Below, piece after piece: positions 16,552 to 25,495 of a DNA stretch of 64,000 bases (position 1 is its first letter; every line of letters starts with the position of its first letter). Source of the DNA: CAVQBL01 sp963710715 (GTDB taxonomy: Bacteria; Pseudomonadota; Gammaproteobacteria; DSM-16500); the NCBI GenBank assembly GCA_963710715.1, contig CAVQBL010000015.1:62001-126000 (forward strand). Direction: 5' to 3'. The position numbers and the translations under genes are program-made. A model generated the notes under the pieces. The model had not been told where the DNA came from. It was given only the letters and a program-made list of their open reading frames with translations, and searched no databases.

Positions 16552-18009
16552 ATGACGATCAAAACACCTATCACAGTTGCATATGGCAACGGTATTGGCC
16601 CAGAAATTATGGCTGCCACATTAAAAATATTAACTGCAGCGGATGCACGCATTGAACCTGAAATCATTGAAGTCGGTGAAAAAGTGTATCTACAAGGATT
16701 TACATCCGGTATTCCAGATAGCGCATGGCAATCCCTCAAAAGAACTAAAGTATTACTCAAAGGCCCCATTACCACACCGCAAGGTGGTGGCTACAAAAGT
16801 TTAAATGTTACTTTACGTAAAACCTTAAGCTTATTTGCCAACGTACGTCCCTGCACATCGTATTATCCTTTTGTTGCAACCAAGCATCCGAAAATTGATT
16901 TGGTTATTATTCGCGAAAACGAAGAAGACATGTATGCGGGCATTGAACATCGTCAAACCGATGAAGTATACCAGTGTTTAAAACTCGTTAGTCGCCCAGG
17001 TTGTGAGCGCATTATTCATTACGCATTTGAATATGCGCGCAAATTTAATCGCAAAAAAGTCACCTGTTTAACCAAAGATAATATTATGAAAATGACCGAT
17101 GGCATTTTCCATCAAGTCTTTAATGAAATTTCCGAAGAATATCCGGATATTCAAACTGAACATTTTATTATTGATATCGGTACTGCCCTGATCGCTGCGC
17201 AACCAGAACGGTTTGATGTGATTGTCACATCTAATTTATATGGCGATATTATTTCTGATGTCGCAGCACAAATTGCAGGTTCCGTCGGTCTTGCAGGATC
17301 CGCAAACGTAGGCAATCACATGGCTATGTTTGAAGCCATTCATGGATCCGCTCCTGATATTGCTGGAAAAAAAATCGCGAATCCTTCTGGTTTATTGAAT
17401 GCCGCAATTCAAATGCTCATTCATATTAATCAACCCAATGTTGCAGCACGCATTGAAAATGCATGGCTAAAAACACTGGAAGATGGTATTCACACTGCTG
17501 ATATTTATTCTGCGCAACATAGCAAACAAAAAGCCAATACAGATGAATTTGCCGATGCCGTGATTGCACGTCTCGGCCAAAAACCAAAACATTTCAAGCC
17601 GGTTGAGTATAAAGAATCACGTGCAAAAATTGAGTGTTATGGTGAGAAACACAAATCACGAGTGAAAAAAACTTTAGTTGGCGTGGATATATTTCTTGAT
17701 AACCCAACACTGACGCCAAATGAGTTAGGAGAAAAACTTGCTAAACTCAGTGACAAATTAGAATTGATTACTATCACCAGCCGTGGCTTAAAAATATGGC
17801 CAAACAGTATGATTGAATCGCCTTATACAAATCATTGCAGTTGTCGTTTTCAGTCTTCCCAGGATGTCAAAAACTTCAAGCCTATTACGCATCAAGATAT
17901 CATTGAGCTGTTACAACAATTTGACAAGCTTAAATTAGATGTGATTAAAACAGAAAATCTTTATACGTTTGATGGGGTGCTGGGGTTCACACTTGCGCAA
18001 GGACAATGA
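16552..18009 (+). CDS. icd: NADP-dependent isocitrate dehydrogenase, long Rickettsia-type
   Basis: Converts isocitrate to 2-oxoglutarate in the TCA cycle. The 485-aa protein follows the Rickettsia/Thermus-type enzyme (about 483 aa), not the E. coli type (416 aa). Recognisable segments are YGNGIGPEIM, KGPITTPQGGGYKSLNVTLRK, the catalytic IIRENEEDMYAGIEHRQT, CLTKDNIMK and VTSNLYGDIISDVAA, then HGSAPDIAGK. Residues after about 345 form the extra C-terminal domain (VGVDIFLDNPT ... FDGVLGFTLAQGQ). The start immediately follows the murF stop, so it is co-transcribed. Similarity to Rickettsia enzymes is judged from memory and suggests shared inheritance or transfer among intracellular bacteria. Confidence 0.92.
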   Translation: MTIKTPITVAYGNGIGPEIMAATLKILTAADARIEPEIIEVGEKVYLQGFTSGIPDSAWQSLKRTKVLLKGPITTPQGGGYKSLNVTLRKTLSLFANVRPCTSYYPFVATKHPKIDLVIIRENEEDMYAGIEHRQTDEVYQCLKLVSRPGCERIIHYAFEYARKFNRKKVTCLTKDNIMKMTDGIFHQVFNEISEEYPDIQTEHFIIDIGTALIAAQPERFDVIVTSNLYGDIISDVAAQIAGSVGLAGSANVGNHMAMFEAIHGSAPDIAGKKIANPSGLLNAAIQMLIHINQPNVAARIENAWLKTLEDGIHTADIYSAQHSKQKANTDEFADAVIARLGQKPKHFKPVEYKESRAKIECYGEKHKSRVKKTLVGVDIFLDNPTLTPNELGEKLAKLSDKLELITITSRGLKIWPNSMIESPYTNHCSCRFQSSQDVKNFKPITHQDIIELLQQFDKLKLDVIKTENLYTFDGVLGFTLAQGQ

Positions 18010-18031
18010 ATTTATAATGAGGAAATAAAAA

Positions 18032-18361
18032 ATGGCACACGACTTAAATGATAACGTATCACGATCTATACTATTTCTTCTTCTATTAGCGGCAATAAAG
18101 ATACTTAATGATTTGCTAGGTGAAAAGCCAGAATTCAATCAAATAAAAGCAAATGATCACCGTATGAAACTGGCGACTAAAACTTTAACCTTAATTTTTT
18201 TAGCCGTTACTGTAGCTGTACCAGCAATAAGAATAGTACTGGAGCGCAGCAACCAAAGCGTAGCGGGCAATAGACATGCTTTTAATAATCGTACAGCACC
18301 TTCATCTAATTCTGGCGATCAAAGTGATTTGCAACAAAAGTCGTCTCTAGAGCGGCGTTAA
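18032..18361 (+). CDS. Small hypothetical membrane protein
   Basis: A 109-aa protein I do not recognise. Hydrophobic stretches ILFLLLLAAIKILNDLL and LTLIFLAVTVAVPAIRIVL are likely membrane helices. The last 40 residues are polar and Asn/Ser-rich. A ribosome binding site (gagg) lies before the ATG. It sits 22 bp after icd and 11 bp before the next membrane protein, so the two small genes are probably co-transcribed. Confidence 0.7.
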   Translation: MAHDLNDNVSRSILFLLLLAAIKILNDLLGEKPEFNQIKANDHRMKLATKTLTLIFLAVTVAVPAIRIVLERSNQSVAGNRHAFNNRTAPSSNSGDQSDLQQKSSLERR

Positions 18362-18372
18362 GGAGTTAAAAA

Positions 18373-19272
18373 ATGGGGTCTCCAAAAAAGTTTCTGTCAT
18401 CAGATTACTCTAGTTTTAGAAGGTTATCGAGCGATTTACAGCAGTCAGATAACAAATATACGACTTTTCAAATAATCGCTCCCGAAAAAGATACAAACAA
18501 TACCAAATCAGCACCTCTCAATAGAACTCCATCAACACATTGTAAATATGTAAGATCATTTTTTTTATTAGCTGTGACATTAGGTACCAGTGCATTTTTT
18601 TCCTATCTTGCAATCAATGCGATGCTCTCATCAAAAGAAGAAAAATCCAATCGTGATTTTTTATTTGAGATAGGCATGCTTATTGTCGCTCGACTTTTAG
18701 CAATCAGCGGTTCAACAGCAACTGGATGGTCTTTCCATGAAGCATGCAATCGCGATTCTGCTGTATCACAAGAACAAAAAATATTACATCCTCCCATTAG
18801 CAGAAATCCTGCTTTGTTGGAAGTACCTGTGTTACCGGATAACCGTGCACTTCATCAAACACTTATAGAGAATCCAAATGGCGATACACTTCCAGTCAGA
18901 AGATCTTCAACAAACTATAGCAAGTACTGCAAAGGTTTTGGTTTATATATCCTCTGTCTAGGCGCGATGGCAGCTTTTACATATACAGAAATCGGAGTGA
19001 TGCGAGCCGCTACACAAGAAACCAATCAAAAATATAGAAGTGATTTTATGACAGGAATATTTTTGGAAGCTCTCTGCCAATTTGTGGGGATATCTCTTTC
19101 AGCGTTAGCTGGATGGGTTGGACGTAGGGGTTCCGTGTCAGTAGCACAGCCGGGCACCTTTTTTAGGTTGGGTGTCAGATCTGGCTCACCTAGCCCCACT
19201 ACTGATCTAGTGGTTCAAGCAGATCAAGATGTAAATGATCCAACATCGAGATCTGAATTAGCACTGGATTAA
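18373..19272 (+). CDS. Four-helix membrane protein with internal duplication
   Basis: A 299-aa protein I do not recognise. Two similar halves each hold a pair of membrane helices: FFLLAVTLGTSAFFSYLAIN / MLIVARLLAISGSTATGWSF, and GLYILCLGAMAAFTYTEIGV / GIFLEALCQFVGISLSALAG. Each half is preceded by a similar lead (STHCKYVRS; STNYSKYCKG). N- and C-termini are polar and Ser-rich. The ribosome binding site aaggag precedes the ATG. The unit follows the smaller membrane protein closely. The duplicated two-helix layout is visible in the sequence; the role is unknown. Confidence 0.72.
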   Translation: MGSPKKFLSSDYSSFRRLSSDLQQSDNKYTTFQIIAPEKDTNNTKSAPLNRTPSTHCKYVRSFFLLAVTLGTSAFFSYLAINAMLSSKEEKSNRDFLFEIGMLIVARLLAISGSTATGWSFHEACNRDSAVSQEQKILHPPISRNPALLEVPVLPDNRALHQTLIENPNGDTLPVRRSSTNYSKYCKGFGLYILCLGAMAAFTYTEIGVMRAATQETNQKYRSDFMTGIFLEALCQFVGISLSALAGWVGRRGSVSVAQPGTFFRLGVRSGSPSPTTDLVVQADQDVNDPTSRSELALD

Positions 19273-19305
19273 TAATCAACCCGCACTCGCCCTCATCACT
19301 ATGCT

Positions 19306-19449
19306 GAAGTTAGAACGGAGCCCCGTCATTGCGAGCATGTGCTTTTCATGCGAAGCAATCTAGGGGAACGTTTTTGTGCTGCCTGGATTGCCACGCCCGC
19401 GCAAAAAAGCGCGCGCGGGCTCGCAATGACGGGGCTCCGATCTAACTTC
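19306..19449. repeat. Long palindromic repeat, 30-bp arms
   Basis: The arms at 19306-19335 and 19420-19449 pair at 29 of 30 positions (gaagttagaacggagccccg... against its reverse complement). They include the same gtcattgcgag motif as the element at 10083. A GC-rich inner hairpin gcccgcgc...gcgcgggc lies at 19395-19420. The element separates the membrane protein genes from the convergent sua5 gene. Confidence 0.85.
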
Positions 19450-19472
19450 AGCGACCGCACGTGTGGTAGAAG

Positions 19473-20501
19473 TCAGGAGGCACTCGCCCTCACTAATCTA
19501 TCGCGAATGGCATCCCATTCGCGATTTTCGGGTACAGTTTCGATAATAATTTGACGAAAATTTTTTTTATCTAATTCACGTAAAATTTGATATAAATCGT
19601 GCGCATATTTTTTTGGATCATTTGACATTGTGATACAAAAAATCCCTTCACGACTACCAAGAGAATTTTTTAAAGTTAATACAGCAACTGGTAACTGCTC
19701 TTGAGTTAAATGTTGCAAAAAACTTTTTAACAAACTTGCATTTAATAGTTTTGTTTTTGTTGTGGGTGCATAATGCAATTCATGCGACCCTGAAACACGT
19801 GGTGCATTTTTTTTCGCAGCAACAACTGACACATGTAAAACATTTTCAATTTGTTTTGCATTAATCATGCCAGGACGCAAAATTGTGACCTGTTCACCAC
19901 TTAAATCCACAATCGTGGATTCCACTCCTACCGCGCACTGACCACCTTCGAGAATACAATCCACTGTATCGCCTAATTCTTCACGCACTGCTGCTGCTGT
20001 TGTAGGACTAATGCGCCCAAAACGATTTGCAGAGGGTGCTGCAATGCCACTACCAAATTCTTTTAACAATAAAAGTGCAACAGGATGATTAGGAATACGT
20101 AAACCAATCGTATCTTGTTGACCGGTAACAAGATCAGAAACAGAAGGTGATTTTTTTAAAATTAACGTGAGTGGTCCTGGCCAAAATGCTTTTGCTAATT
20201 GCAATGCACTGTCCGGAATGTCTCGCGCCCAAAGAGACAACTGAGAAATATCACCAATATGCACTATGAGTGGATGATCCATGGGACGCTGCTTAGCGTG
20301 AAAAATTTTACGTAAGGCATCTGGATTTTTTGCATCTGCACCTAAGCCGTAGACTGTTTCCGTTGGGAATGCAACCAAGCCGCCTTGTTTTAGGAGGGTA
20401 ACTGCTTTTTTTATAAATAAGTCCTTATACGCCTCATCGTCTTCTTTAGATGCCCATTCAGACAATGTATTTGCTAAAGCACGATTATATTCACGATCCA
20501 A
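19473..20501 (-). CDS. tsaC: L-threonylcarbamoyladenylate synthase (Sua5 type)
   Basis: Makes threonylcarbamoyl-AMP from threonine, bicarbonate and ATP for the t6A37 modification of ANN-decoding tRNAs. It is 342 aa, the two-domain Sua5 form rather than the shorter TsaC. The YrdC domain has GGLVAFPTETVYGLGADA, the KxR-type KQRPMDHPL and SANRFGRISPT. The C-terminal Sua5 domain includes SGSHELHYAPTTKT. The reading frame opens with a TTG codon; a downstream start is possible but would cut into the domain. The gene is intact. Confidence 0.9.
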   Translation of the reverse strand: MDREYNRALANTLSEWASKEDDEAYKDLFIKKAVTLLKQGGLVAFPTETVYGLGADAKNPDALRKIFHAKQRPMDHPLIVHIGDISQLSLWARDIPDSALQLAKAFWPGPLTLILKKSPSVSDLVTGQQDTIGLRIPNHPVALLLLKEFGSGIAAPSANRFGRISPTTAAAVREELGDTVDCILEGGQCAVGVESTIVDLSGEQVTILRPGMINAKQIENVLHVSVVAAKKNAPRVSGSHELHYAPTTKTKLLNASLLKSFLQHLTQEQLPVAVLTLKNSLGSREGIFCITMSNDPKKYAHDLYQILRELDKKNFRQIIIETVPENREWDAIRDRLVRASAS

Positions 20502-20540
20502 ACAAGTAATCCTTTTGCAACATCATACTATTAGCCATTA

Positions 20541-20709
20541 TCATCTTTGCTCTTTAGGCACTAAGCGGCCTGTTGAAAATTTATGTAACACACTGGTAAC
20601 AAGTGTTTGGTAAGGCAAGCCTTCTTCTTCCGCAATTTCTTTAATCCGCTCTAAATCACTCGCAAATACCCTATTGTCAACATTTATGCCACCAAAATCA
20701 ATCTTTCAT
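20541..20709 (-). pseudogene. Remnant of a small ribbon-helix-helix antitoxin
   Basis: The minus strand reads NRVFASDLERIKEIAEEEG and then LPYQTLVTSVLHKFSTGRLV with a stop at 20541, a pattern typical of CopG/BrnA-like antitoxins. The nearest ATG (20707-20709) is one base out of frame, so the gene is frameshifted or lacks its start. No toxin partner is adjacent. It lies between sua5 and the divergent scpA and overlaps the region upstream of the scpA start. Confidence 0.5.
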
Positions 20710-20739
20710 AATGACCTCATATTAGGTAATATACGCTCC

Positions 20740-21555
20740 ATGAATACTCCCAACACAGCCGAAATCATAGATCTGCAGCAACCTGAACCCATTGCCTTGG
20801 TACAAGGTCAAGCGTTCACGTCACTGCCTAAAGACCTTTACATCCCGCCGGATGCAATGGAGGTCTTTCTAGAAGCTTTTGAAGGACCATTAGACTTATT
20901 GCTTTATCTGATTAAAAAACAAAACTTAAACATTTTAGACATCCCTATTGCCGAAGTAACGCGGCAATACATGGAATATGTCGAGTTAATGAAAGCTGTC
21001 TCTCTAGAGCTTGCTGCTGAATACCTCGTCATGGCTGCCCTACTGGCTGAGATTAAATCTCGCATGCTATTACCGCGCCCTGAAAATGCGGAAGGCATAG
21101 AAGAAGATCCGCGCGCTGAACTCATCCGTCGCCTACAAGAATATGAACGCATCAAAAAAGCGGCTGAAGACTTAGATAAATTACCACGCCATGGCCGGGA
21201 TACCTTTGCTGTCACTGCCAATAGCGACGACATTGTGTTTGAAAAACCCCAGCCTTCTGTGGATTTGAAAGAATTATTATTAGCCATGGCAGATGTCATG
21301 CATCGTGTTGAGCTCAATGCCAGCCACAGTATTCAGATGGAACCTTTATCCGTTCGCGACCGCATGACGCGCATTGTAAACTCACTGCGAGAAAAAGAAT
21401 TTATTACTTTTTCCAGCATGTTTACGTTAAAAGAAGGCAAGCTAGGCGTCGTAGTGACTTTTTTAGCTATGTTAGAATTATTAAAAGATCATGTCATTGA
21501 ATTCGTCCAAACGACACCTTTTGGGCCGATTCATTTAAAAGCGGTAGCAGCATAA
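20740..21555 (+). CDS. scpA: Segregation and condensation protein A
   Basis: The kleisin subunit of the bacterial SMC-ScpAB condensin. It is 271 aa from the ATG at 20740; the frame is open further upstream to 20674, but that stretch overlaps an antitoxin remnant and lacks family sequence. The N-terminal kleisin helix region reads FEGPLDLLLYLIKKQNLNILDIPIAEVTRQY, and AAEYLVMAALLAEIKSRMLLP is the conserved ScpA segment. The C-terminal winged-helix part follows (FVTF-like VTFLAMLELLKDHVIEF). scpB begins 20 bp downstream and rluB overlaps scpB, forming a conserved three-gene operon. Confidence 0.93.
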   Translation: MNTPNTAEIIDLQQPEPIALVQGQAFTSLPKDLYIPPDAMEVFLEAFEGPLDLLLYLIKKQNLNILDIPIAEVTRQYMEYVELMKAVSLELAAEYLVMAALLAEIKSRMLLPRPENAEGIEEDPRAELIRRLQEYERIKKAAEDLDKLPRHGRDTFAVTANSDDIVFEKPQPSVDLKELLLAMADVMHRVELNASHSIQMEPLSVRDRMTRIVNSLREKEFITFSSMFTLKEGKLGVVVTFLAMLELLKDHVIEFVQTTPFGPIHLKAVAA

Positions 21556-21575
21556 AATTAATGTGAGAAAAACCT

Positions 21576-22205
21576 ATGTCCACCACTCCTGAACAAGTAC
21601 AACGCGTCATTGAAGCCGCATTAATGATTGCAGGTTATCCATTAACCATCGCGCAAATGCAAAATTTATTTGACGAACCTGAACAACCTTCCACAAGTAC
21701 CATACGTACCCTATTGCAAACTCTACAAGAACAATATGCAAATAGCGGTGTGGAATTACGCGAAGTCGCCAGCGGCTTTCAATTTCAAGCAAGAGTAGAA
21801 CTAAGCCCCTGGCTATCTAAACTTTGGGAAGAACGCCCACCCCGTTATTCACGTGCATTTTTAGAAACGCTTGCACTGATCGCCTATCGTCAACCGATTA
21901 CTCGGGCTGAAATTGAAGAAATTCGTGGTGTTACTGTTAGCTCAAATACCATCAAAGTATTGATGGATCGTGAATGGATACGTGTGATTGGTACCCGTGA
22001 CATCCCCGGCAAACCTGCCCTGTTAGGCACAACCAAAGTGTTTCTTGATCATTTTAATTTAAAGAGCTTGGATGAACTTCCCACTTTAACCGAATTGAAA
22101 GATCTTGAAAGCCAAGAAGCCAAACTACAAGTTCAATTAGAACTCGTGAATAATCCTCAGACAAAAGAAATCTCCAATGAGGAAGTAGACGTTGTAAATG
22201 AGTGA
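21576..22205 (+). CDS. scpB: Segregation and condensation protein B
   Basis: The winged-helix partner that binds the ScpA kleisin in the SMC complex. It is 209 aa. The core reads VIEAALMIAGYPLTIAQM, then FLETLALIAYRQPITRAEIEEIRGV with the ScpB signature, and IRVIGTRDIPGKPALLGTT. A Glu/Asn-rich tail ends the protein. The last 8 bp overlap the rluB start, so translation is probably coupled. Confidence 0.93.
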   Translation: MSTTPEQVQRVIEAALMIAGYPLTIAQMQNLFDEPEQPSTSTIRTLLQTLQEQYANSGVELREVASGFQFQARVELSPWLSKLWEERPPRYSRAFLETLALIAYRQPITRAEIEEIRGVTVSSNTIKVLMDREWIRVIGTRDIPGKPALLGTTKVFLDHFNLKSLDELPTLTELKDLESQEAKLQVQLELVNNPQTKEISNEEVDVVNE

Positions 22206-22938
22206 AAAACTACAGAAAGTGTTAGCTAATGCAGGCTTAGGTTCACGTCGGCATATTGAAGATTGGATACGTGAAGGTCGCGTCATTGTAAACGGCCAAA
22301 CTGCTAAGTTAGGTGATCGCGTCACACTGGATGCAAAAATTCGTGTCGATGGCCGCGAAGTAAAACTCCTCAAAAGTGCTAGCAAAAAAACGCGCGTATT
22401 GCTTTATCACAAACCCGAAGGTGAAATTTGTTCACGCTCCGATCCAGAAAATAGACCTACTGTGTTTGATCACTTACCACTATTACGCAATGGACGCTGG
22501 ATAGCCGTTGGCCGCTTAGATTTTAATACTTCTGGCGTTTTACTACTCACAAATGATGGTGAATTAGCTAATCGCCTAATGCATCCGTCTTCACAAATTG
22601 AACGTGAATATGCCGTGCGCATTCAAGGCCAAGTATCACCCGCCATGATTAAGAAACTCAAACAAGGCGTAAAACTTGAAGATGGTGAAGCACACTTTGA
22701 TGAAATCAAAGATGCCGGCGGTGAAGGCACTAACCATTGGTATCACGTGCTCGTTAAAGAAGGACGCAATCGACTCGTGCGTCGTGCGTGGGAATCGCTA
22801 GGTGTCAACGTCAGTCGTTTAATTCGTATTCGTTTTGGATCTATTGCTCTGCCCCGCTTGTTACGAAAAGGCAAATGGACTGAATTAGATAAAAAAGATG
22901 TGGATATGGTCATGAGACAAATTGGAACATTAGATTAA
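22198..22938 (+). CDS. rluB: 23S rRNA pseudouridine synthase B
   Basis: Modifies U2605 of 23S rRNA in E. coli. It is 246 aa. The N-terminal S4 RNA-binding domain reads EKLQKVLANAGLGSRRHIED. The catalytic Asp is in GRLDFNTSGVLLLTNDG, and the C-terminal part has VKEGRNRLVRRAWESLGV. It lies at the end of the scpA-scpB-rluB operon. A diverged copy of its 3' end follows at 22992. Confidence 0.93.
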   Translation: MSEKLQKVLANAGLGSRRHIEDWIREGRVIVNGQTAKLGDRVTLDAKIRVDGREVKLLKSASKKTRVLLYHKPEGEICSRSDPENRPTVFDHLPLLRNGRWIAVGRLDFNTSGVLLLTNDGELANRLMHPSSQIEREYAVRIQGQVSPAMIKKLKQGVKLEDGEAHFDEIKDAGGEGTNHWYHVLVKEGRNRLVRRAWESLGVNVSRLIRIRFGSIALPRLLRKGKWTELDKKDVDMVMRQIGTLD

Positions 22939-22991
22939 TCCATTTGATTATTAATATTTTTCTTATTTATGCCTCATCTACGCCTACTTCC

Positions 22992-23127
22992 ATGGGAATC
23001 TCAAGGTGTCAAAGTCAGCCGTTTAATTCGTATTCGTTTTGGATCTCCTCGCTTATTGCGCAAAGGGAAATAGGCTGCGTTAGATAGAAATGAAATAAAA
23101 AATATACTGCAAGAAGTTGGGATGTAG
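22992..23127 (+). pseudogene. Remnant of a second rluB 3' end
   Basis: Reads WESQGVKVSRLIRIRFGS, PRLLRKGK, a stop (TAG), then ALDRNEIKNILQEVGM. It parallels WESLGVNVSRLIRIRFGS and its continuation in rluB. Nucleotide identity is high over the first ~55 bases, then drops. It has no start and one internal stop. A partial duplication or recombination scar from another rluB allele. Confidence 0.75.
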
Positions 23128-23193
23128 AGTAAAATCATTGATTATATTTTGTTCATATGCTATAAAAACTAAAAATAAACGAGGAGACCAGTT

Positions 23194-25389
23194 ATGGATG
23201 CTCGAAAAGGATCAATATCACTGACTAATCTTATTAACGAAGGTAATAAGTTCTACGAGCAGGGAAAATTTGCAGAAGCGAAAGCGTTTTTCGAGCAAGT
23301 GCCAGCCAGTGATCGTGATTTCAAAGAAGCTTTGAATGGTATAGGCAATGCTCTTCTTTCATTAGTTCAATATGAAAAAGATGGAAAAGCTCTTAAGGAC
23401 GCTCTAGAGTATTTCGATAAAGCGCTGACCATTGACCCCAAGTTCCCAGAGGCTTTGAATGGTAAAGCCAATGCTCTTGCTTATTTAGGCCAAATTGAGA
23501 AAGCGATAATTTATTATGATAAAGCGCTGACCAGTGATTCGAATTACAAATGGGCTTTAACGGGTAAAGGGGTTGCTTATCATTCCTTAGGCCAATATGA
23601 GAAAGCGTTAGACTGTCAGGATAAAGCGCTGGCCATTGATCATAACTTCAAATCGGCTTTAAATAATAAAGCCACTGCTCATTATTCCTTAGGCCAATAC
23701 GAGAAAGCGCTAGACTATTTCCATAAAGCCTTAGCCATTGATCCTAAATATGATGCAGCTTTAAATGGTAAAGGCAGCACTCTTTATTTGCTGGGTGAAC
23801 TAAAAGAAGCGATTGCTTGTTTCGATAAGGTATTAGAAAAAGATCCTGATGATCTTATCGTTTTGTGTAATAAAGGTGTTGTTCTCTTATCTCAAGGTGA
23901 TGCAAAACAGGCTGAAAGATTGTTCGACCAAGCGCTTAGCAAAAAAAAGGAATTTCATTTTGCCCTTATGGGTAAAGGCTGTGTGGCAATGGTTCAACAA
24001 AATGTTGCAATGGCTCAACGCTATTTTGAGCGAGCCGAACGTGCTGCTTTAATGTTCTTTGAAAAACTAGAACTTTATTTTATGCAAGGAAAACTACTGA
24101 CAACTCTGGATTTTATGGATAAAGCAGAAGCGGCCTTTAAGAAAGCACTCCAGTTAAAACCAGGTTATATTCCAGTATTAAAAGCAATGGGTTTGCAAAG
24201 TAGCTCTGAAAAACTAGAAGAAATTGATAAACTAATTTATAAATTAATGCATCCTATACTGTTTGACGAGAAGCTTAATATCTCAAAAGAAGACAAATCC
24301 ATTGATGAAGAAAAAATGGGTAATCTTATTCAATCCAACTGGGAAAAATATGAAGAAAAACTCCTACAAAGAGATGAACAATTAATAGCCCTCGAAAAAT
24401 GTTTTGCCCTCTTTCAAGAATTACAAGATAGCAAAGATCAGCAGATTGCTAATAAGCTTAAAACGCTTGAAAGTAATTTTTCTCCAATACGAAAACAATC
24501 TGAGAATGAACAAGAAAAAATAAACATTTTAAAATCACCATCATTAAATGCATTTGATAAACGTGTAGAAATCAGGCTCTATCAATTTCTTACAGCATCC
24601 ATCGTTCTTGGAATTGACCAAGTGAGTATAAACGGAGAATTAGGTATTAAGCTTGCTGAAGCAATAACTCCTTTTTTAGCTGGAGGTACGGGTGGAACTC
24701 GTAACATTAGTCGCCTTAAATCAATCATTGCTCAAGTAGCCAAGCTGGCAAATAATTTAATAGAAAAAAAATTACCGGAGCGCATAGCTCGAGCTCTCAC
24801 TCTTCGTTATGAAGAGCAAATTTCAAAGCTAACTCCACCCAAAGAAAACCAAAACTGGATTGATAGCGCAGATACAGATGGAGGAGCACAAACACTCGCT
24901 GAGTGTGCTGTAGCTCGTATGATTTCATTTTTACTTGATGATAAAGTCAGTTTATCCGAGGAAAAATTAACAGAAAACCTGTTGCTTAATGCTGTTTTTG
25001 CATCTACAGAAAAACAGGGGATCTTTAAACTTACCCATAGAAAGATTGAAACAAGTAATGGAGATGAAAATCAGACGGATATCGGTATTTTCCGGGGGAC
25101 GGGAATAAAAGTTAAAACTGATAACGATATTATTTATTATGGTATACGCGATGAAAATAAAAATGGTAAAGAAAAAAGTGAAAAGTATCCATGCAGCAGA
25201 GATAACAAATATGGATATCGTTGGGGAACACAAGAAGAGGTAGAAAAGCTAAAAAAAGCTTATAACTATTTTGGTGAAAAACCTAAAGCTAATGCAAACC
25301 ACCCAAAAGCTAATTCATTCTTCCGCTTCCCAAAGATGCTCTCCGAGGCTTCCAATAGCCCATCTCCTTCTCATCAAAATTCTTTATAA
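23194..25389 (+). CDS. TPR-repeat protein with an unrecognised C-terminal domain
   Basis: A 731-aa protein. Residues 10-340 contain about nine TPR units, several nearly identical (SLGQYEKALDYFHKALAIDP type). A predicted helical region follows, then from about residue 450 a domain I do not recognise (VEIRLYQFLTASIVLGIDQVS ... GGTGGTRNISRLKSII), ending in a charged region and a Ser/Pro tail. The last TPRs (AERLFDQALSKKKEFHFAL...) resemble the TPRs of the NACHT-WD40-TPR protein at 56-61 kb. The ribosome binding site gaggag precedes the ATG. No signal peptide. TPR proteins of this type often bind host or bacterial partner proteins; a specific role is not visible. Confidence 0.82.
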   Translation: MDARKGSISLTNLINEGNKFYEQGKFAEAKAFFEQVPASDRDFKEALNGIGNALLSLVQYEKDGKALKDALEYFDKALTIDPKFPEALNGKANALAYLGQIEKAIIYYDKALTSDSNYKWALTGKGVAYHSLGQYEKALDCQDKALAIDHNFKSALNNKATAHYSLGQYEKALDYFHKALAIDPKYDAALNGKGSTLYLLGELKEAIACFDKVLEKDPDDLIVLCNKGVVLLSQGDAKQAERLFDQALSKKKEFHFALMGKGCVAMVQQNVAMAQRYFERAERAALMFFEKLELYFMQGKLLTTLDFMDKAEAAFKKALQLKPGYIPVLKAMGLQSSSEKLEEIDKLIYKLMHPILFDEKLNISKEDKSIDEEKMGNLIQSNWEKYEEKLLQRDEQLIALEKCFALFQELQDSKDQQIANKLKTLESNFSPIRKQSENEQEKINILKSPSLNAFDKRVEIRLYQFLTASIVLGIDQVSINGELGIKLAEAITPFLAGGTGGTRNISRLKSIIAQVAKLANNLIEKKLPERIARALTLRYEEQISKLTPPKENQNWIDSADTDGGAQTLAECAVARMISFLLDDKVSLSEEKLTENLLLNAVFASTEKQGIFKLTHRKIETSNGDENQTDIGIFRGTGIKVKTDNDIIYYGIRDENKNGKEKSEKYPCSRDNKYGYRWGTQEEVEKLKKAYNYFGEKPKANANHPKANSFFRFPKMLSEASNSPSPSHQNSL

Positions 25390-25495
25390 AACAATAGAAT
25401 ATGAAAAGCAAACAAAGAATCATTTTTTTAACCAAATTTTTAGTGTATAATGTTTCATCAAATTTATCCTACACAATGCACGGGAGGTCATCATA

